Shown: positions 1 through 10,909 of the stretch, piece after piece
Layout: each line of letters begins with the position of its first letter
Numbering within the stretch: position 1 is the first letter of the stretch
Notes under the pieces: generated by a model
What the model was told of the DNA's origin: nothing
Database searches by the model: none
What the model saw: only the letters and a program-made list of their open reading frames with translations
Assembly (NCBI GenBank): GCA_009602725.1
Contig: WELB01000098.1
Location: 1-25,095 of the forward strand
DNA from: Spirogloea muscicola
Taxonomy: Eukaryota; Streptophyta; Zygnematophyceae; Spirogloeales; Spirogloeaceae
DNA: 25,095 nucleotides
Direction of reading: 5' to 3'
Program-made: the position numbers and the translations under genes

Positions 1-113
1 CCTTTCTGGGCCCCGCCTCCCCTTCCATTCTCACCGTCCGCCCTTCTCCCCTCTGTCCTCCTCCTGGCCCGCCTCTGACATGGGCGACCGGCAGCCATTC
101 CTGGCAATGGCAG

Positions 114-3100
114 TCGCTGGAGCTCGAGTACACATGCAAGCTCTGCATCAGGCCGTGCACGACGCGCGGCGAGGTGCCCCCCTCCTTCCTCTCTCCCTCC
201 TCCCTCTCTACCTCCTCCCCACTCTTCTCCCTCCTCGCGCTCGCATCACCCTTCATTCACCACCCACAACCCCCTTCCTTTGTGTCGTTTAATTCGTCCG
301 TCCTTTTTTTGTTTTTTACACGGAGCGCAGGGCTTCTACTACGACGCGTACTATGGCGACACGACGCTCAGCGAGGAGAGCTTCAAGGCCATCGAGGCGC
401 GCGCCGCTCGCGCCGCCAAGGTTCGGGATTTTTCATCTCCTGGCCCGTCAAGCCCCTAGACGCCCCATGTATACCGGAGTTGATGCCAGCCTCCGATACA
501 TCTTTTGTTTTGCTGCAGGACAAGCAGCCCTTTGAGCGCATCGAGGTCACGCGGCAGCAGGCGCTCGACATATTCTCGGACAACGCTTTCAAGGTCCTCG
601 TGGAAGCCCCTCCCTCCTCGCTCTCCCGCCCCCTGCCTCCACGCTACCTCCCTCCTCCTCTCAATTCCTTCTTGTCAGTCCCAATCTCTTGTCCCTCTAT
701 TCCTGCCTCTCACCTCACCCCGCCGATAATCTCCTCCCTCATCTTTTCGCTTTCTCCATCCTCCATCCACCCACCCTCCTGGCTGACAGCCGTGCAGCCT
801 CCCTCCTTGAACCCTCTCCTCCTCACCAAGCCTAAACCTCCTCCCTCCCTCCCATCCCTCCTCCAGTCCTCCAGTCTCCACACTCCACCTGCTATCTCCT
901 CCTTGCTGACAGCGCCGCGCCGCTCTTCTCTTGCTGTCAAGATCCACTGCGCCTGTACGCAGACACCCAATCGCCATACCAGCGCTCGGTGCTAACGGCT
1001 GGGCCTCGTCCACCGTGATGGCAGGTTGAGATCATCAACGAGCTGCCCGAGGACATGACCATCACCGTGTACAGGTTGCGCCGCCACCGCAGCCCTGCGG
1101 CTGATTGTCCGTGGAATAAAATGTGTCTTAATGTTTGGCTAATCCTGATCGTTGGGCGGCGCAGGTGCGGGCCGCTGGTCGACCTCTGCCGCGGGCCGCA
1201 CATCCCGTCCACGGGCCATGTCAAGGCCTTCGCTTGCCTCAAGGTGCGAACCCTGCCTAAGGTGCTCGGCTGTCTAATGGCTGGCAGTTAACATTACCAC
1301 GGCGGTATATAGGCAGGTTAAACGGTGTTAATCCTTATACTTCTCCGCATGCCCTCTCTCACCATCCACCTCATTCCTCCTGCCCCTGCCCAGGCGTCGG
1401 CGTCGTACTGGCGGGGCCGCGCCGACCGCGAGAGCCTCCAGCGCGTCTACGGCATCTCCTTCCCAGACTCCAAGCGGCTCAAGGTCCGCAGCTGCGCGCT
1501 CGGCTCCTCCGCCGGGGTCCTCTCCGGGCGCCACTTCTGACGCCACTGCCTGTACCGCGGCCTCAGCTAAGTGCAGTAACTCTCGGCTCTGCTTTGCTGC
1601 AGGAGTACCTGCTGGTGCTGGAGGAGGCGAAGAAGCGCGACCACCGCACTGTCGGCCTCGCTCAGGAGCTCTTCTTCTTCCACCCTCTCAGGTCCGCTTG
1701 CTTGCCCGCCACCTTCCCCACGTCCCAAGCTAGGCAGGAGGAGGGAAGGAGGAGGGAGGTTGATGGGGCTTTATGCCTGAATGGACGCAAGCCTCCAGGC
1801 GCTGCATGCTTTCCGCAGCCTCTTTAAGATGTTCTGACCTTCATGACCTTCATGAGTGCACCTCGCCCTTTCACAAAAAGTGACGTATGCGAAAGTTAGA
1901 GCAAGCTTTCGGCTTTTTACCCCTCCTGATTTCATGCACTTCTTTGTGTGACACTTATGCTAATTGCACTAATTTTTTACAAGCAGTCAAATATCAAGCT
2001 CTGGACCCCTTATTGTCCCTGAAGTTCTCAAGCTGCGGACCTCAACGGGGCAAGCTTCATGCTGGCCTTTGCTGGGGCAAGCCTGTAACGAGCTGAGGCC
2101 AGGCGCAACTTCGTGTCCTGCTGCAGCCCAGGGAGCTGCTTCTTCCTGCCGCACGGCGCCCGCGTGTACAACCGGCTGCAGGAGTTCATCCGGGCGGAGT
2201 ATCGGCGCCGCGGCTATCAAGAGGTGCATGAGACACGTGCATTCATGAAACAGAAAGAACGAGGACAGGACAGAATTTTGATCTTATGGGTTTTGTTGAT
2301 CGATGCTTGAGGTTTAGGGGAGGGTTTAGTGGGGAGGGGGGGGTTGGAGGCNCTGGGGCGGGCACCTGGGCGCCGGCACCTGGCCCGGGGCTCGGCTGCT
2401 GCTCTGGCTCCCCCGGAGGAGGGAGGGAGGGAGGGAGGGAGGGAGGAAAGGAGGGATGGAGGGAGGGAGAGGAGGGGGGGGCTGGATACTCGTCCTTGGC
2501 ATGACCAATTAGAACATTTCTGAGCACCATTAGCATGCTATGTTATGCTTCTGTTGTTGGTCCGGCCCCTGACCCCTATCTCGGAGGCCTTGGAGGCTAC
2601 GCCGGTCACAGGTGATAACTCCCAACATGTTTAACATGGAGCTGTGGAACATCTCTGGCCACGCCGCCAACTACAAGGAGAACATGTTCGTCTTTGACGT
2701 GTGCACCCCCCCCCCCCTCTCCTCTCTTTTTCCTCCTCCCTCTGGCTGTCCCTCCTCGTCCTCCACCATCGTGCCACACCATGATACCTCCTGGCCTCTG
2801 TCCTTTGGCTCTTGCCTGGGAACCTGCATTCTGTACTGATTCACTTGTAATGGTCATCTAAGTTTCTGTAATCGCAGGCTTAAATATTTAGAAATCTACG
2901 TGCTGCTATCGAGATTGATGCTGTCAGCCACGCCAATCATGTTTTTCCATAGCCTGGCCATTACCACATTACTGTTGAGCCTGTTGCCCACCATCGCGAC
3001 TGTTATGTGTTACTTGCGGTGCAGGTGGAGAAGCAAGAGTTTGGGCTGAAACCGATGAACTGCCCCGGGCATTGCCTGCTATTTGCACACCGCGTCCGCT

Positions 3101-6046
3101 CATATCGGGGTAAGGCAGCCCACGCTGTCAATAAAGCTCAGTCTTTTACGGCTTGTACAATACCTTCATCTGATGTCTAGTGAGTCGATGCATTGGTCGT
3201 AGACACCTCATCGCAGACCCTCCCTTTACATCGCCCGCCGCAACGGCATCGCAGAAAGCACAGTTACGCTTCTGTGTGAGGGCCACAACTGAATTCCTTT
3301 TATTGTGAGATGAGCTCTAATGGACATGGTCAATGTGACCGCATCGGGTCCTACCACAGAGCTGCCGCTGCGGCTGGCGGACTTTGGCGTCCTCCACCGC
3401 AACGAGTTCAGCGGCGCACTTAGCGGCCTCACCCGCGTGCGCCGCTTCCAGCAGGTCTACTAGATGCTGAGCATCCGACCCTTATTGTCAATGTTTGGGC
3501 CAACACTAACTCCTGACAAAATCATGACCTTGTCTGCTGCTTCATCAGGGTTTGAGCTGTGAGGTCTTTGACAGTTGATTCTTAGCTACAAAGGCAAGAC
3601 AGCTGCTTGATATTAGTGATTCACATTAGTCATAACCCCTTTCTACTCTGACATGCTGCACCCTTCTTGTGCCGCTCCTTGGCCCCGCGGCAGGACGATG
3701 CCCACATCTTCTGCACTGAGTCACAGGTGCCGTTTGGCCACTCTTTATCCAAGTGCGCCGCCTGGCTATGCTCCTGACCGAGACTGCTGTGTGAAAAGAC
3801 CTTGTTCAAGCAGGCAGCTGTGCTTTGACTGGCGATTCCAGTGTCTACGTTACTTACGCTTTTGTGTCACGCCTGGTGCCTTGTTGTGTCAAGCGACTTA
3901 AGGGTCAGGCTTCAGAGCATTGCTTTTGTAGACCGCTCTGTCCAGTAAGTTGTGACTATGCAGTTTGGGGTATTCGTGGTAGAGGCTTAGGGGTTCCAGT
4001 AGTTCAGATCGTTAGCCGACAGCTCAGACCAGAGTTTCTCACCGGCTCTACGCTGATGGATCGTGGCAACTTGTGTACACATTCCGAGTATCTGAGCACA
4101 TGGCTTAAGAGCGAGACATCTAAGCTCCAGTCTGCGTGCTGGCTAGACGTGCAGATTGAGGAGGAGGTCGGTGGCTGCCTGGACTTCCTGCAGACGGCCT
4201 ATGGCGTCTTTGGCTTCACGTTCGAGCTCGTGCTCTCCACTGTGAGCTACTGTATGTCAGGCCCGCATGCAATCAAAGCAGAGGCCCACTCTCTGAGACA
4301 AGGCCACAGCTTGTTGAACACTTGCATGGGCTTTGGTAGTAAGATAGCACTCAGTCGAATCCTTGGTGCGCTGCGCATGCTTGTGCTGGCAGAGGCCCGA
4401 GAAGTACCTCGGCGAGATCGAGACGTGGGACCAGGCGGAGGCCGCGCTCTCCAGCGCCCTTGACGCATTTGGTCGCCCCTGGCAGGTTCGAGACACCGAG
4501 TCTTTCTGGTGTCGGAGGTTAGACAGTCAATCAGTGCTGCAAGGCAATGATGCCAGTATCCATGATGCACAAGTATATCCAAACGAAGATAAGTGCTGAT
4601 TGGGGACCTCGCGCTGTCTGCCCATGTGTAGATTAACCCAGAGGATGGCGCCTTCTACGGGCCGAAAATAGACATCACAGTGTTTGATGCCCTCAAGCGA
4701 AAGCACCAGTGCGCCACAATCCAGGTCCGCTCTCTCCAGTGGTGACTGGACCCAATTCAGACGTATGAAGGCAGTCAAATAAGCACTTAAGGTTTATCCT
4801 GCTTTCATACGTTGATCTCTGCCGAGGTTGTCTTTGGAGCAGCTGGACTTCCAGCTGCCAATAAGATTCAAGCTCGAGTACACCACGGAGGAGGAGGGGG
4901 GCCGCAAGAGACCAGTAAGACAACCCCCAGAGTCTGTGAATAACTGACAATTTGGGTCTGCTCTTTGCAATCCACTGACTCTGCATGTGCAGATTTGTGC
5001 CACAGTATATGCTTCAGTGCTTCTTCTTTGTTGTTGCTTGACGCTATGCATGTCTTTCAAGTAAATTCGGATGATAGATGGCAGCTTTTAACTGTGAATT
5101 CAGCACATGTGCATTTGCCCATGTAGGTGATCATACACAGAGCAATTTTGGGCTCCGTGGAGAGGATGTTCGCAGTGTTGCTGGAGCATTACGCGGGCAA
5201 GTGGCCCTTCTGGCTCAGCCCGCGGCAGGTCATAATCTGTCCAGTCTCTGAAAAGCATACTGAATATGCCCTCAAGGTATACAACTCATCACCAAATGAC
5301 TGATCCCTTAGTGCATGCAGTGTTGCTCCAGAACATCTTTACAGTATACTGTCCAGACAATTGCGACACAGAAAATCGCTGTAATTGCTGTTTATGAAAC
5401 GACATACTGGATACGTGCTGTTGCAGATTAAGGACGCCATCCACAATGCTGGCTTCCATGCTGAAGCTGATTTGTCAGACCGGAAGTTGCAGAAGAAGGT
5501 AAGGCAAGCACTTTGGGCTTCTTGTCATGACAATAGTATCAGCTAGTAGTGAAAGGATTTGTATGCCAACACTAATGAGAATCCTAAGTTTGTCCGGGCT
5601 TTTCAATTATGCAATAGACAGTACGAATTTTATGAAGCATGCTATCTGATGATCACTGTACACAGGTACGGGAAGCGCAACTCGCACAATTCAACTACAT
5701 CCTTGTGCTCGGCAAGGAGGAGGAAGACGACAGCACGGTGAGGTCATGTGGTCAAAGTACTATGGCACATCGTAATTAAGTATGGAGCATGACATGCAGT
5801 AACGTGCTAAAATCTGTGACAGGCATAGATATACACATGCCAGTGTTAACCTGCTGTAAGTAGCCCATGCAGAGCATGTCTCCTGTCATCGGCATTCCTG
5901 CACTATCCTCTACCTCATCTTTTCTGGCCGTTGTCATTGAGACTGAGCAGGTCAATGTGCGCACAAGGGACAATGTAGTCCATGGTACCAAACGCCTAGA
6001 CGACTTTCTTGCTAAGCTGAGAGTGGAGGACGAGGCATACCACTGA
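114..6046 (+). CDS. Threonyl-tRNA synthetase (5' partial, 20 exons)
   Basis: This class II synthetase charges tRNA-Thr. Exons: 114-173, 331-420, 519-593, 1025-1074, 1165-1243, 1394-1483, 1603-1691, 2127-2223, 2612-2698, 3025-3109, 3360-3454, 3694-3726, 4155-4241, 4393-4485, 4632-4724, 4843-4914, 5127-5276, 5427-5498, 5666-5737, 5951-6046. They join in phase to 554 residues. Order: end of the second additional (editing) domain with CRGPH (residues 100-104), the catalytic core, then the anticodon-binding domain from about residue 460. The zinc ligands are Cys252 (in MNCPGHC), His303 (in DDAHIFC) and His429; motif 2 Arg281 and motif 3 Arg438 are present. The spacings 252-281, 252-303, 303-429 and 429-438 equal those of E. 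coli ThrRS C334, R363, H385, H511 and R520, so no catalytic exon is missing. The TGS domain, HxxxH editing motif and start lie left of the window. It most resembles the plant cytosolic/mitochondrial form; targeting cannot be judged. Convergent with PSY. Confidence 0.96.
594..1024 (+). repeat. Pyrimidine-rich intron of the ThrRS gene
   Basis: This intron is almost entirely C/T on the coding strand, built of loose CCTCCCT and CTCCTC units. Intron 174-330 has the same character. There is no coding signal beyond open frames caused by low complexity. Confidence 0.75.
2224..2611 (+). repeat. ThrRS intron with telomere-like and (GGGA)n polypurine tracts
   Basis: In contrast to its neighbours, this intron is purine-rich on the coding strand. 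Around 2308-2335 it has two imperfect TTTAGGG-like units, then a GC-rich block containing the N at 2352, then GGGA repeats and other G-runs from about 2415 to 2480. The many G-triplets make it a candidate for G-quadruplex or triplex structure. The following intron (2699-3024) starts with a run of C. Confidence 0.7.
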
Positions 6047-6610
6047 GAGATGAAATGTATGCTACCGCCAGAAATGGAATGAGACGAACACCAAGACCAG
6101 ATTAATTTCAAGTCCATCTTTATCCTGACATCGTACGATCTGTGATTGAGGTTGCAGCGCCCTCCTATCTGTGCCCACAGCACCGTAAAGACTAGGCTGC
6201 AAATTGTATGTCAACACAGTGGAACAACAGAATGGTGAAGCCTCAATTGAAACCAGGTCTTCATTGTGTGGTATTTGGCCCTCCTGAGAAGTAGTTAAGT
6301 CAACGTGATAAATGCAAGGGATCTTAATCGGATACGGCTTGCCATGGCATGGCACACAATCTTGAGGATGGAGCCTAAGTAACCAGTAAGGGCACAGAGT
6401 GATGTCAATGCATCACAGGCCACTATGTTAGTGGTATAGTAGTGGAATGTCAAAGTTATTACAGTGACAATATAAATAGATGAGGATGGACTAATGTCAA
6501 CCCAACTCGACGCACACCTCTTTCGCACTGCCCGCATCCTCAACGTCACCCCACTGCACGGGGGTCCTGACCTTCGCCGCGACATGCACTCATGAAACGG
6601 ACAAAACTCC
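6047..6610. other. Convergent 3' intergenic region (ThrRS / PSY)
   Basis: Both flanking genes end here, so the 564 bases should hold both 3' untranslated regions. On the minus strand a TGTAA (complement of 6459-6463), the usual chlorophyte polyadenylation signal, lies about 150 bases beyond the PSY stop. I found no TGTAA on the plus strand for ThrRS. No further gene is visible. Confidence 0.5.
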
Positions 6611-8845
6611 TCAGACAGAGACAAGACTGTCCATAGATCGCGAGTGGCCTGTTGGCATCTTCGCCAATGCCAGGGCTGCGGGCAGAGACAGGAGCTTCTT
6701 CCACTTCCCAACGTAAGCTCTCCTGCTAAAGTTGTCATAGTCGTTTCTCTCAATGGCATCCAATATCTGCCTGTAGAGAAGCAGTGAAGCCCAGACCTGA
6801 TTTCAAGATGCACACACAAATTTGGTATCAGCAATACAGGGTTAACCAAGTAGCCTCAAAGCCAGATTTTGTGTAAGAGGGACAACCTCCAGCCCTCTCT
6901 TTGCAGAGAGGAGACTGCACTCGTATTCTTGCAAAGTCTGGCTCTTGTCATTTCAATGGCTCTTACTGATTCAAAAAAGTATTGTAACAGTCAAATCATA
7001 GGAGGCACAATTCTCTGTTTATAACACGTGGTATGTGTACACACAGTTAAGGCTACTCATACTCACAGGCCAGCGGCTGTGCTCGTCAAGCTCAGGCACG
7101 CCTTTCTCCGCTTCTTTGAAATAATGTCTTGCCCTGTCAATTTGGAACCTCATGAATGCCTTCCATTTCCTGGTCACCTTGCCATTCTGGATATCCTCAT
7201 TGCTCAATCCGTATTCTGCTAACTCATCCTGTGGCAGGTAGATGCGATTCCTCCTTGCACTGCAACAAAATTGCACAAGACTACAAATTTAGTCACCTGT
7301 TTCTGCAATGAAGGTATGATCCATTCATTTATAAAGTGAGCCTAAGCACCGCATGACTATCTAGGTGAGCACCCAATGCAGCTCACTACTATAAGCGTAA
7401 GACATTGGCGCCTGTAGTGACCATTCAAGCCAGGCAGCTATACAAGGTGTGAGCATAGCATCAAATGCAAACTTACTCTTCGCCGACATCGCGCAGGATG
7501 TTGGTCAGCTGATTCGCAATGCCCAATGCCATTGCAGCAGCATACGTTCTCTCCCTGGGAAGCGTCGAGTCTGGTGCTATTCCCATGACTGGGATGCTCA
7601 TCAAGCCCACAGTGCCCGCCACATTGTAGCAGTAGAGGTACAGCTCATCAAAAGTGGCATATTGAGACTTGACCAAGTCCATGCGCATGCCTTGAATCAT
7701 GTCTCGGAATGGCTGCAGAGGCAGTGGACCCAGGTCCATCAGAAGGGGGAAATCCCAATCAATCTAATCACATCATAAGCAGAAGCGACGACCAGGGAGA
7801 ATGGTCGCAGGCAGGCGGCTGAAAAGGCTTGAAAAGGGTGCCCAGAATACATCATCATCAAGCTTACAAAAGCTTATACACAATTGCACACATCAGCTGT
7901 GCAAGCACCTCCCAAGCTGCAAACTTAAGTAGAGCATGGGTACTCTCTCACCCGAATATGGACAGGGTACGTCCGGACGGTGTCAGCGAGGGCAGCATCA
8001 AGCATATCATAAGGCTGGCCATGGAAGACATCCTCCAGCCTTTGCTCCCATCTGTTCAGGGCTGTGGGGGTAATGTGCGACGCATTGGGCCCGTCCACTA
8101 GCTCGTCTGTGCGCCTGCACCAGACTGTGGGGGAGAGGAGCAGGTAAGAACAGCAGATTAGGGGTCCAAGTTAGATAAGAAGGTACGACATGCTCAAAGA
8201 AGCTGCAGGCGGCTCTCATCAGCAGCCTTCAAGCATACACAAGTGCAAAGACACTCTTTGAAACGGCAACATTGGCTATGGAAAATTATGTATGATATCC
8301 ATCAGCTATCGCCAGTCCTCACCGTAAATGGCCCAGATGGCTCGCTGCCGCTCAGGCGTCATCAGCTTGGTACCTGCCTTGCCAAGCAGTCTGCTGCGGG
8401 TAAGAGTGCAGATACTAGCATCGGGTGAGTGCATGTAGGAGTAGGGACATGAGGCAAGTAGCATTGCGTTGAAAGTTACCACAATCATCGATCATCCTGC
8501 AACACTGCTTGATGATAAGCGAGCTCCTTGTAGCACGGTCTGAGCATCTGGAAGCTCACCAAGGTAGAATGTCTTGGCGTATTCGGCACAGACCTCGCCG
8601 CACCTGGCGTACGCCTCCTGCATGATCTCGTCGGACGTGATCGGGAGCAGGCTGGCCGACGACGCGCCGGCCACCGAGCCGTCTCCGAGCCTCTGCTGCG
8701 CCTCAAGGTCCGCCTGAGCCGCCGGCTTGACCACCGTCTCGAAGATACGCTGCTCCATGGTCAGCTGAGGCCCGCCCGCGCTACCGTTCTCGTCGTCCTG
8801 CCCGGACGCGTTGGCGGGGCTGCTGTCGATGCGGAGCGCCGCCAT
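6611..8845 (-). CDS. PSY: Phytoene synthase (6 exons)
   Basis: Phytoene synthase condenses two geranylgeranyl diphosphates into phytoene, the first committed step of carotenoid synthesis, in the plastid. Exons in transcript order: 8845-8560, 8373-8323, 8124-7952, 7712-7477, 7259-7067, 6796-6611, all in phase, giving 374 residues from the ATG at 8845. Family blocks are [27 protein letters not shown], the first Asp-rich motif DELVD (119-123), [13 protein letters not shown], the second Asp-rich motif DVGED (245-249, the last Asp split by an intron) and [14 protein letters not shown]. All residues expected to bind Mg-diphosphate are present. The frame stays open upstream to an ATG at 9025, adding 60 Arg/Ala/Pro-rich residues that would suit a transit peptide and give a more usual length, but an N at 8970 interrupts it. 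The start is therefore uncertain. Convergent with ThrRS. Confidence 0.95.
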
Positions 8846-9025
8846 GGCAGCCCCTTGACGAGGCTGCTGCGCCCGCGCTGCCGGCGTCTGGCAGAACACC
8901 CCGGCTGGCGGGCAGGCATGGAGGCCGCCCGGCGCCGGGCGCGCCCGCGAGGCCCGCGGCTCGGCCGCNACAAATGGAATGTCTATTGTAATGGATCGTA
9001 GCGTTGAGCGCCCGAATTTGATCAA
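8846..9025 (-). other. Possible PSY transit-peptide extension
   Basis: The PSY frame continues upstream without a stop to an ATG at 9025. The part next to 8845 is very GC-rich and encodes Ala, Arg and Pro with almost no acidic residues, as expected for a plastid transit peptide. At the N at 8970 the composition switches abruptly to AT-richer sequence, so the true upstream exon or start may be missing or misjoined here. Confidence 0.4.
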
Positions 9026-9055
9026 GGCGCCATCACAGAAGGCCTGCCCGCCCTG

Positions 9056-9100
9056 GCGCCGCCGCCGCAGCCGCCGCCGCCGCCGCCGCCGCAGTCGCCG
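9056..9100. repeat. CCG triplet microsatellite upstream of PSY
   Basis: An imperfect run of GCC/CCG units, interrupted twice by GCAG, about 210 bases upstream of the PSY ATG at 8845. Its reverse complement reads as a poly-Ala or poly-Gly stretch in the minus-strand frames. Confidence 0.85.
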
Positions 9101-9905
9101 AGAGTCGCGGCGGGCCAGGCGAGGGGGTCTGGCACTGGCCGCGGGCGCGGCGGACCAGCCAGCCCGGCCGAGCTTCTTCTTGATTTAATCCGCCCCCCGG
9201 ATCGCCGAACGCCCTCAGAGCCCTTACCGGAGGCCTGCGGTTCCGCCGCCGCCGAAGTCCGTGGCCTAATGCCCGGGGGCACCGACGTGGCCTCCCCACG
9301 AGAGGCCCCACCGGGGGGCCGCTTTTTCGGCCTTAACCGCGGCCCTAACCGCCACTAAATGCTTCTCCAGGAATTGCGGACCCGGCGGGCCTCCGTTGGT
9401 CCGCCACTGGGGACGGGGCACACAAGGTCGTCGCTCGCCGTCAAAGCAGCGAGGACCTCTTCTGCAGACGCACTTCACTTAACTGCACTAACAGGCCTGG
9501 CGATCGAGGAAGCCAATCGACGCTCGACTGTCGGCTGCTGGGCCAATGGGAGGTGGCCAAGCGGGATCGGCTTTCGCATCCCACCTTCCTCCGCCGTCTC
9601 CGCCGTTCGCTATTTCTCGTCGTCACCGTGGACCTTGAAAGCCTCCCTGCCGTTCCCAGTGGCAGCTCCCGCCACGGAGCCCGCTCGCCGCCGGCCACTT
9701 GTGGGCACCGGAGCTCCTCCACCAAAGCTGCTCCTCCTGGCCGCCCACCTCCCAAGGCTGCCAGGTGAGCTGCTTCGCTTTGCCGTCCCGCGGCTCCCCT
9801 CCTGCGAGCCACGTTCGACGCCAGTGCCGGTCCCCTCCGTCGTGTTTGGTCTCTTGTCTTGACATGTGACGACACTAATGATTGAAATCCGTGGCTCTTT
9901 TTGAA

Positions 9906-10013
9906 CGACTCCTCCAGTCGAGGCCGATGGCTGTGCTTCGGCCAGCCCAGAAAAGAATGATAAAAGCTGGCAGGGACCAGAAAAGCGTTAAAGCACACGG
10001 CGACTCAGTTGAC
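9906..10013 (+). repeat. Dispersed repeat, copy A
   Basis: About 108 bases align without large gaps to 19089-19196, at roughly three quarters identity by eye. Shared blocks include CGATGGCTGTG, GGCCAG, TAAAGCACAC and CTCAGTTG. Weaker similarity continues downstream (GTAGAGC, GGTAAC, GCTGCAG) to about 10090. Each copy contains two internal CCAG(T/A)AAA motifs about 30 bases apart. No open frame is conserved between the copies, so this is likely a noncoding mobile-element remnant (SINE or MITE type), class unknown. Confidence 0.7.
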
Positions 10014-10909
10014 GAAAGTGCTGTTGTGGTAGAGCTAACGCACAACGATGGTAACTTGGTTCCTTGAGCAGGCAAGCTGCAGCATCCTAACCGGCATTAG
10101 ACAAGCTCCAAGTCCCCTGATTCAGCCGTACGTCTGGCAATCCATTGCTAAGAGGCGCTCAATGCAATCGTGGTGCCATCCTCGCCTAAGAAGCCGACGC
10201 CAGTAGGTCTAACCTATGGCTCATCTGTGCAAGCAAGAAGTTGGGTTTGAGAGCAATGGTCGCTTGATGCCAGCTTCAATCCAACATATTACAGCGAGGA
10301 TCACAAGCATGCTTTGAAGAGGAGCTATATGTAATCCATGGCAAGCATCTGCTGGTGAAGCAGATGCCTTAGTAAGATTAAGGATGTTCTGGGCAAGCAT
10401 CACCTATCTGAGCAGGAACATCAAGAACCCCCATAAGGATATTTCTCATTGCTACTAGAGGGCCCAGAGGCCACATATCAGTCCAATTGAATGTGGCCAT
10501 AAATAGCGGGCAGGTTGACCGCAAATGCGATGGTCCATTGTGGTCCAGGAAGACAGACCTCTGCCATACCTCTGCCATGCCAGTTTACAGCAGTACTTTT
10601 AATTTGGCGCCCGTGTGCGTGGTCAAAGCCTCTCTGTATCTAATTGCTGATACATACATTTCTGACAGCATCTATCTAAAGTCATCCCGGTTGACTGGGC
10701 CCGGTAAACTCCTGCACCTGAAAATCTCTTCCCTCAACCGTCCAATAAGGTCCTGAAGGTCTCTTGCAGCAGATGTGGACGATGATCAATGAAAGACTTC
10801 CGAAGTGTAGTAGTGTGGCGGGCCCAGCCAACTCATTGACCAAAGAGCTGATGAACATTGTGACCATCAACTCGGGCTTGAATTCAGTGTACGCAGGGGT
10901 GCATGCTGT

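Larger units (their letters stand above)
9026..10909. other. Spacer between PSY 5' end and ARMC7 3' end
   Basis: This is upstream of PSY and downstream of ARMC7 (both minus strand). It contains a CCG run (9056-9100), a GC-rich block about 9100-9850 with long overlapping open frames on both strands (167 aa at 9359-9862 plus, 185 aa at 9441-9998 minus), and a dispersed repeat copy near 9906. I recognise no protein family in any frame. Part should be the ARMC7 3' UTR and part the PSY promoter/5' UTR. Confidence 0.5.

Noticed and set aside
174-995. Plus-strand 273-codon open frame rich in Ser/Pro/Leu.
   Set aside because: It runs through two pyrimidine-rich introns and reads the ThrRS exons in the wrong frame.
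2415-2480. A CRISPR-like regular repeat.
   Set aside because: It is a simple GGGA microsatellite with no unique spacers, inside a eukaryotic intron.
2286-2536. Open frames on both strands rich in Gly/Arg or Pro/Ser.
   Set aside because: They are translations of the (GGGA)n polypurine tract within a ThrRS intron.
4486-4500. A tRNA T-loop-like GGTTCGAGAC motif.
   Set aside because: It is at a ThrRS intron donor, with no acceptor stem, D-arm or anticodon arm around it.
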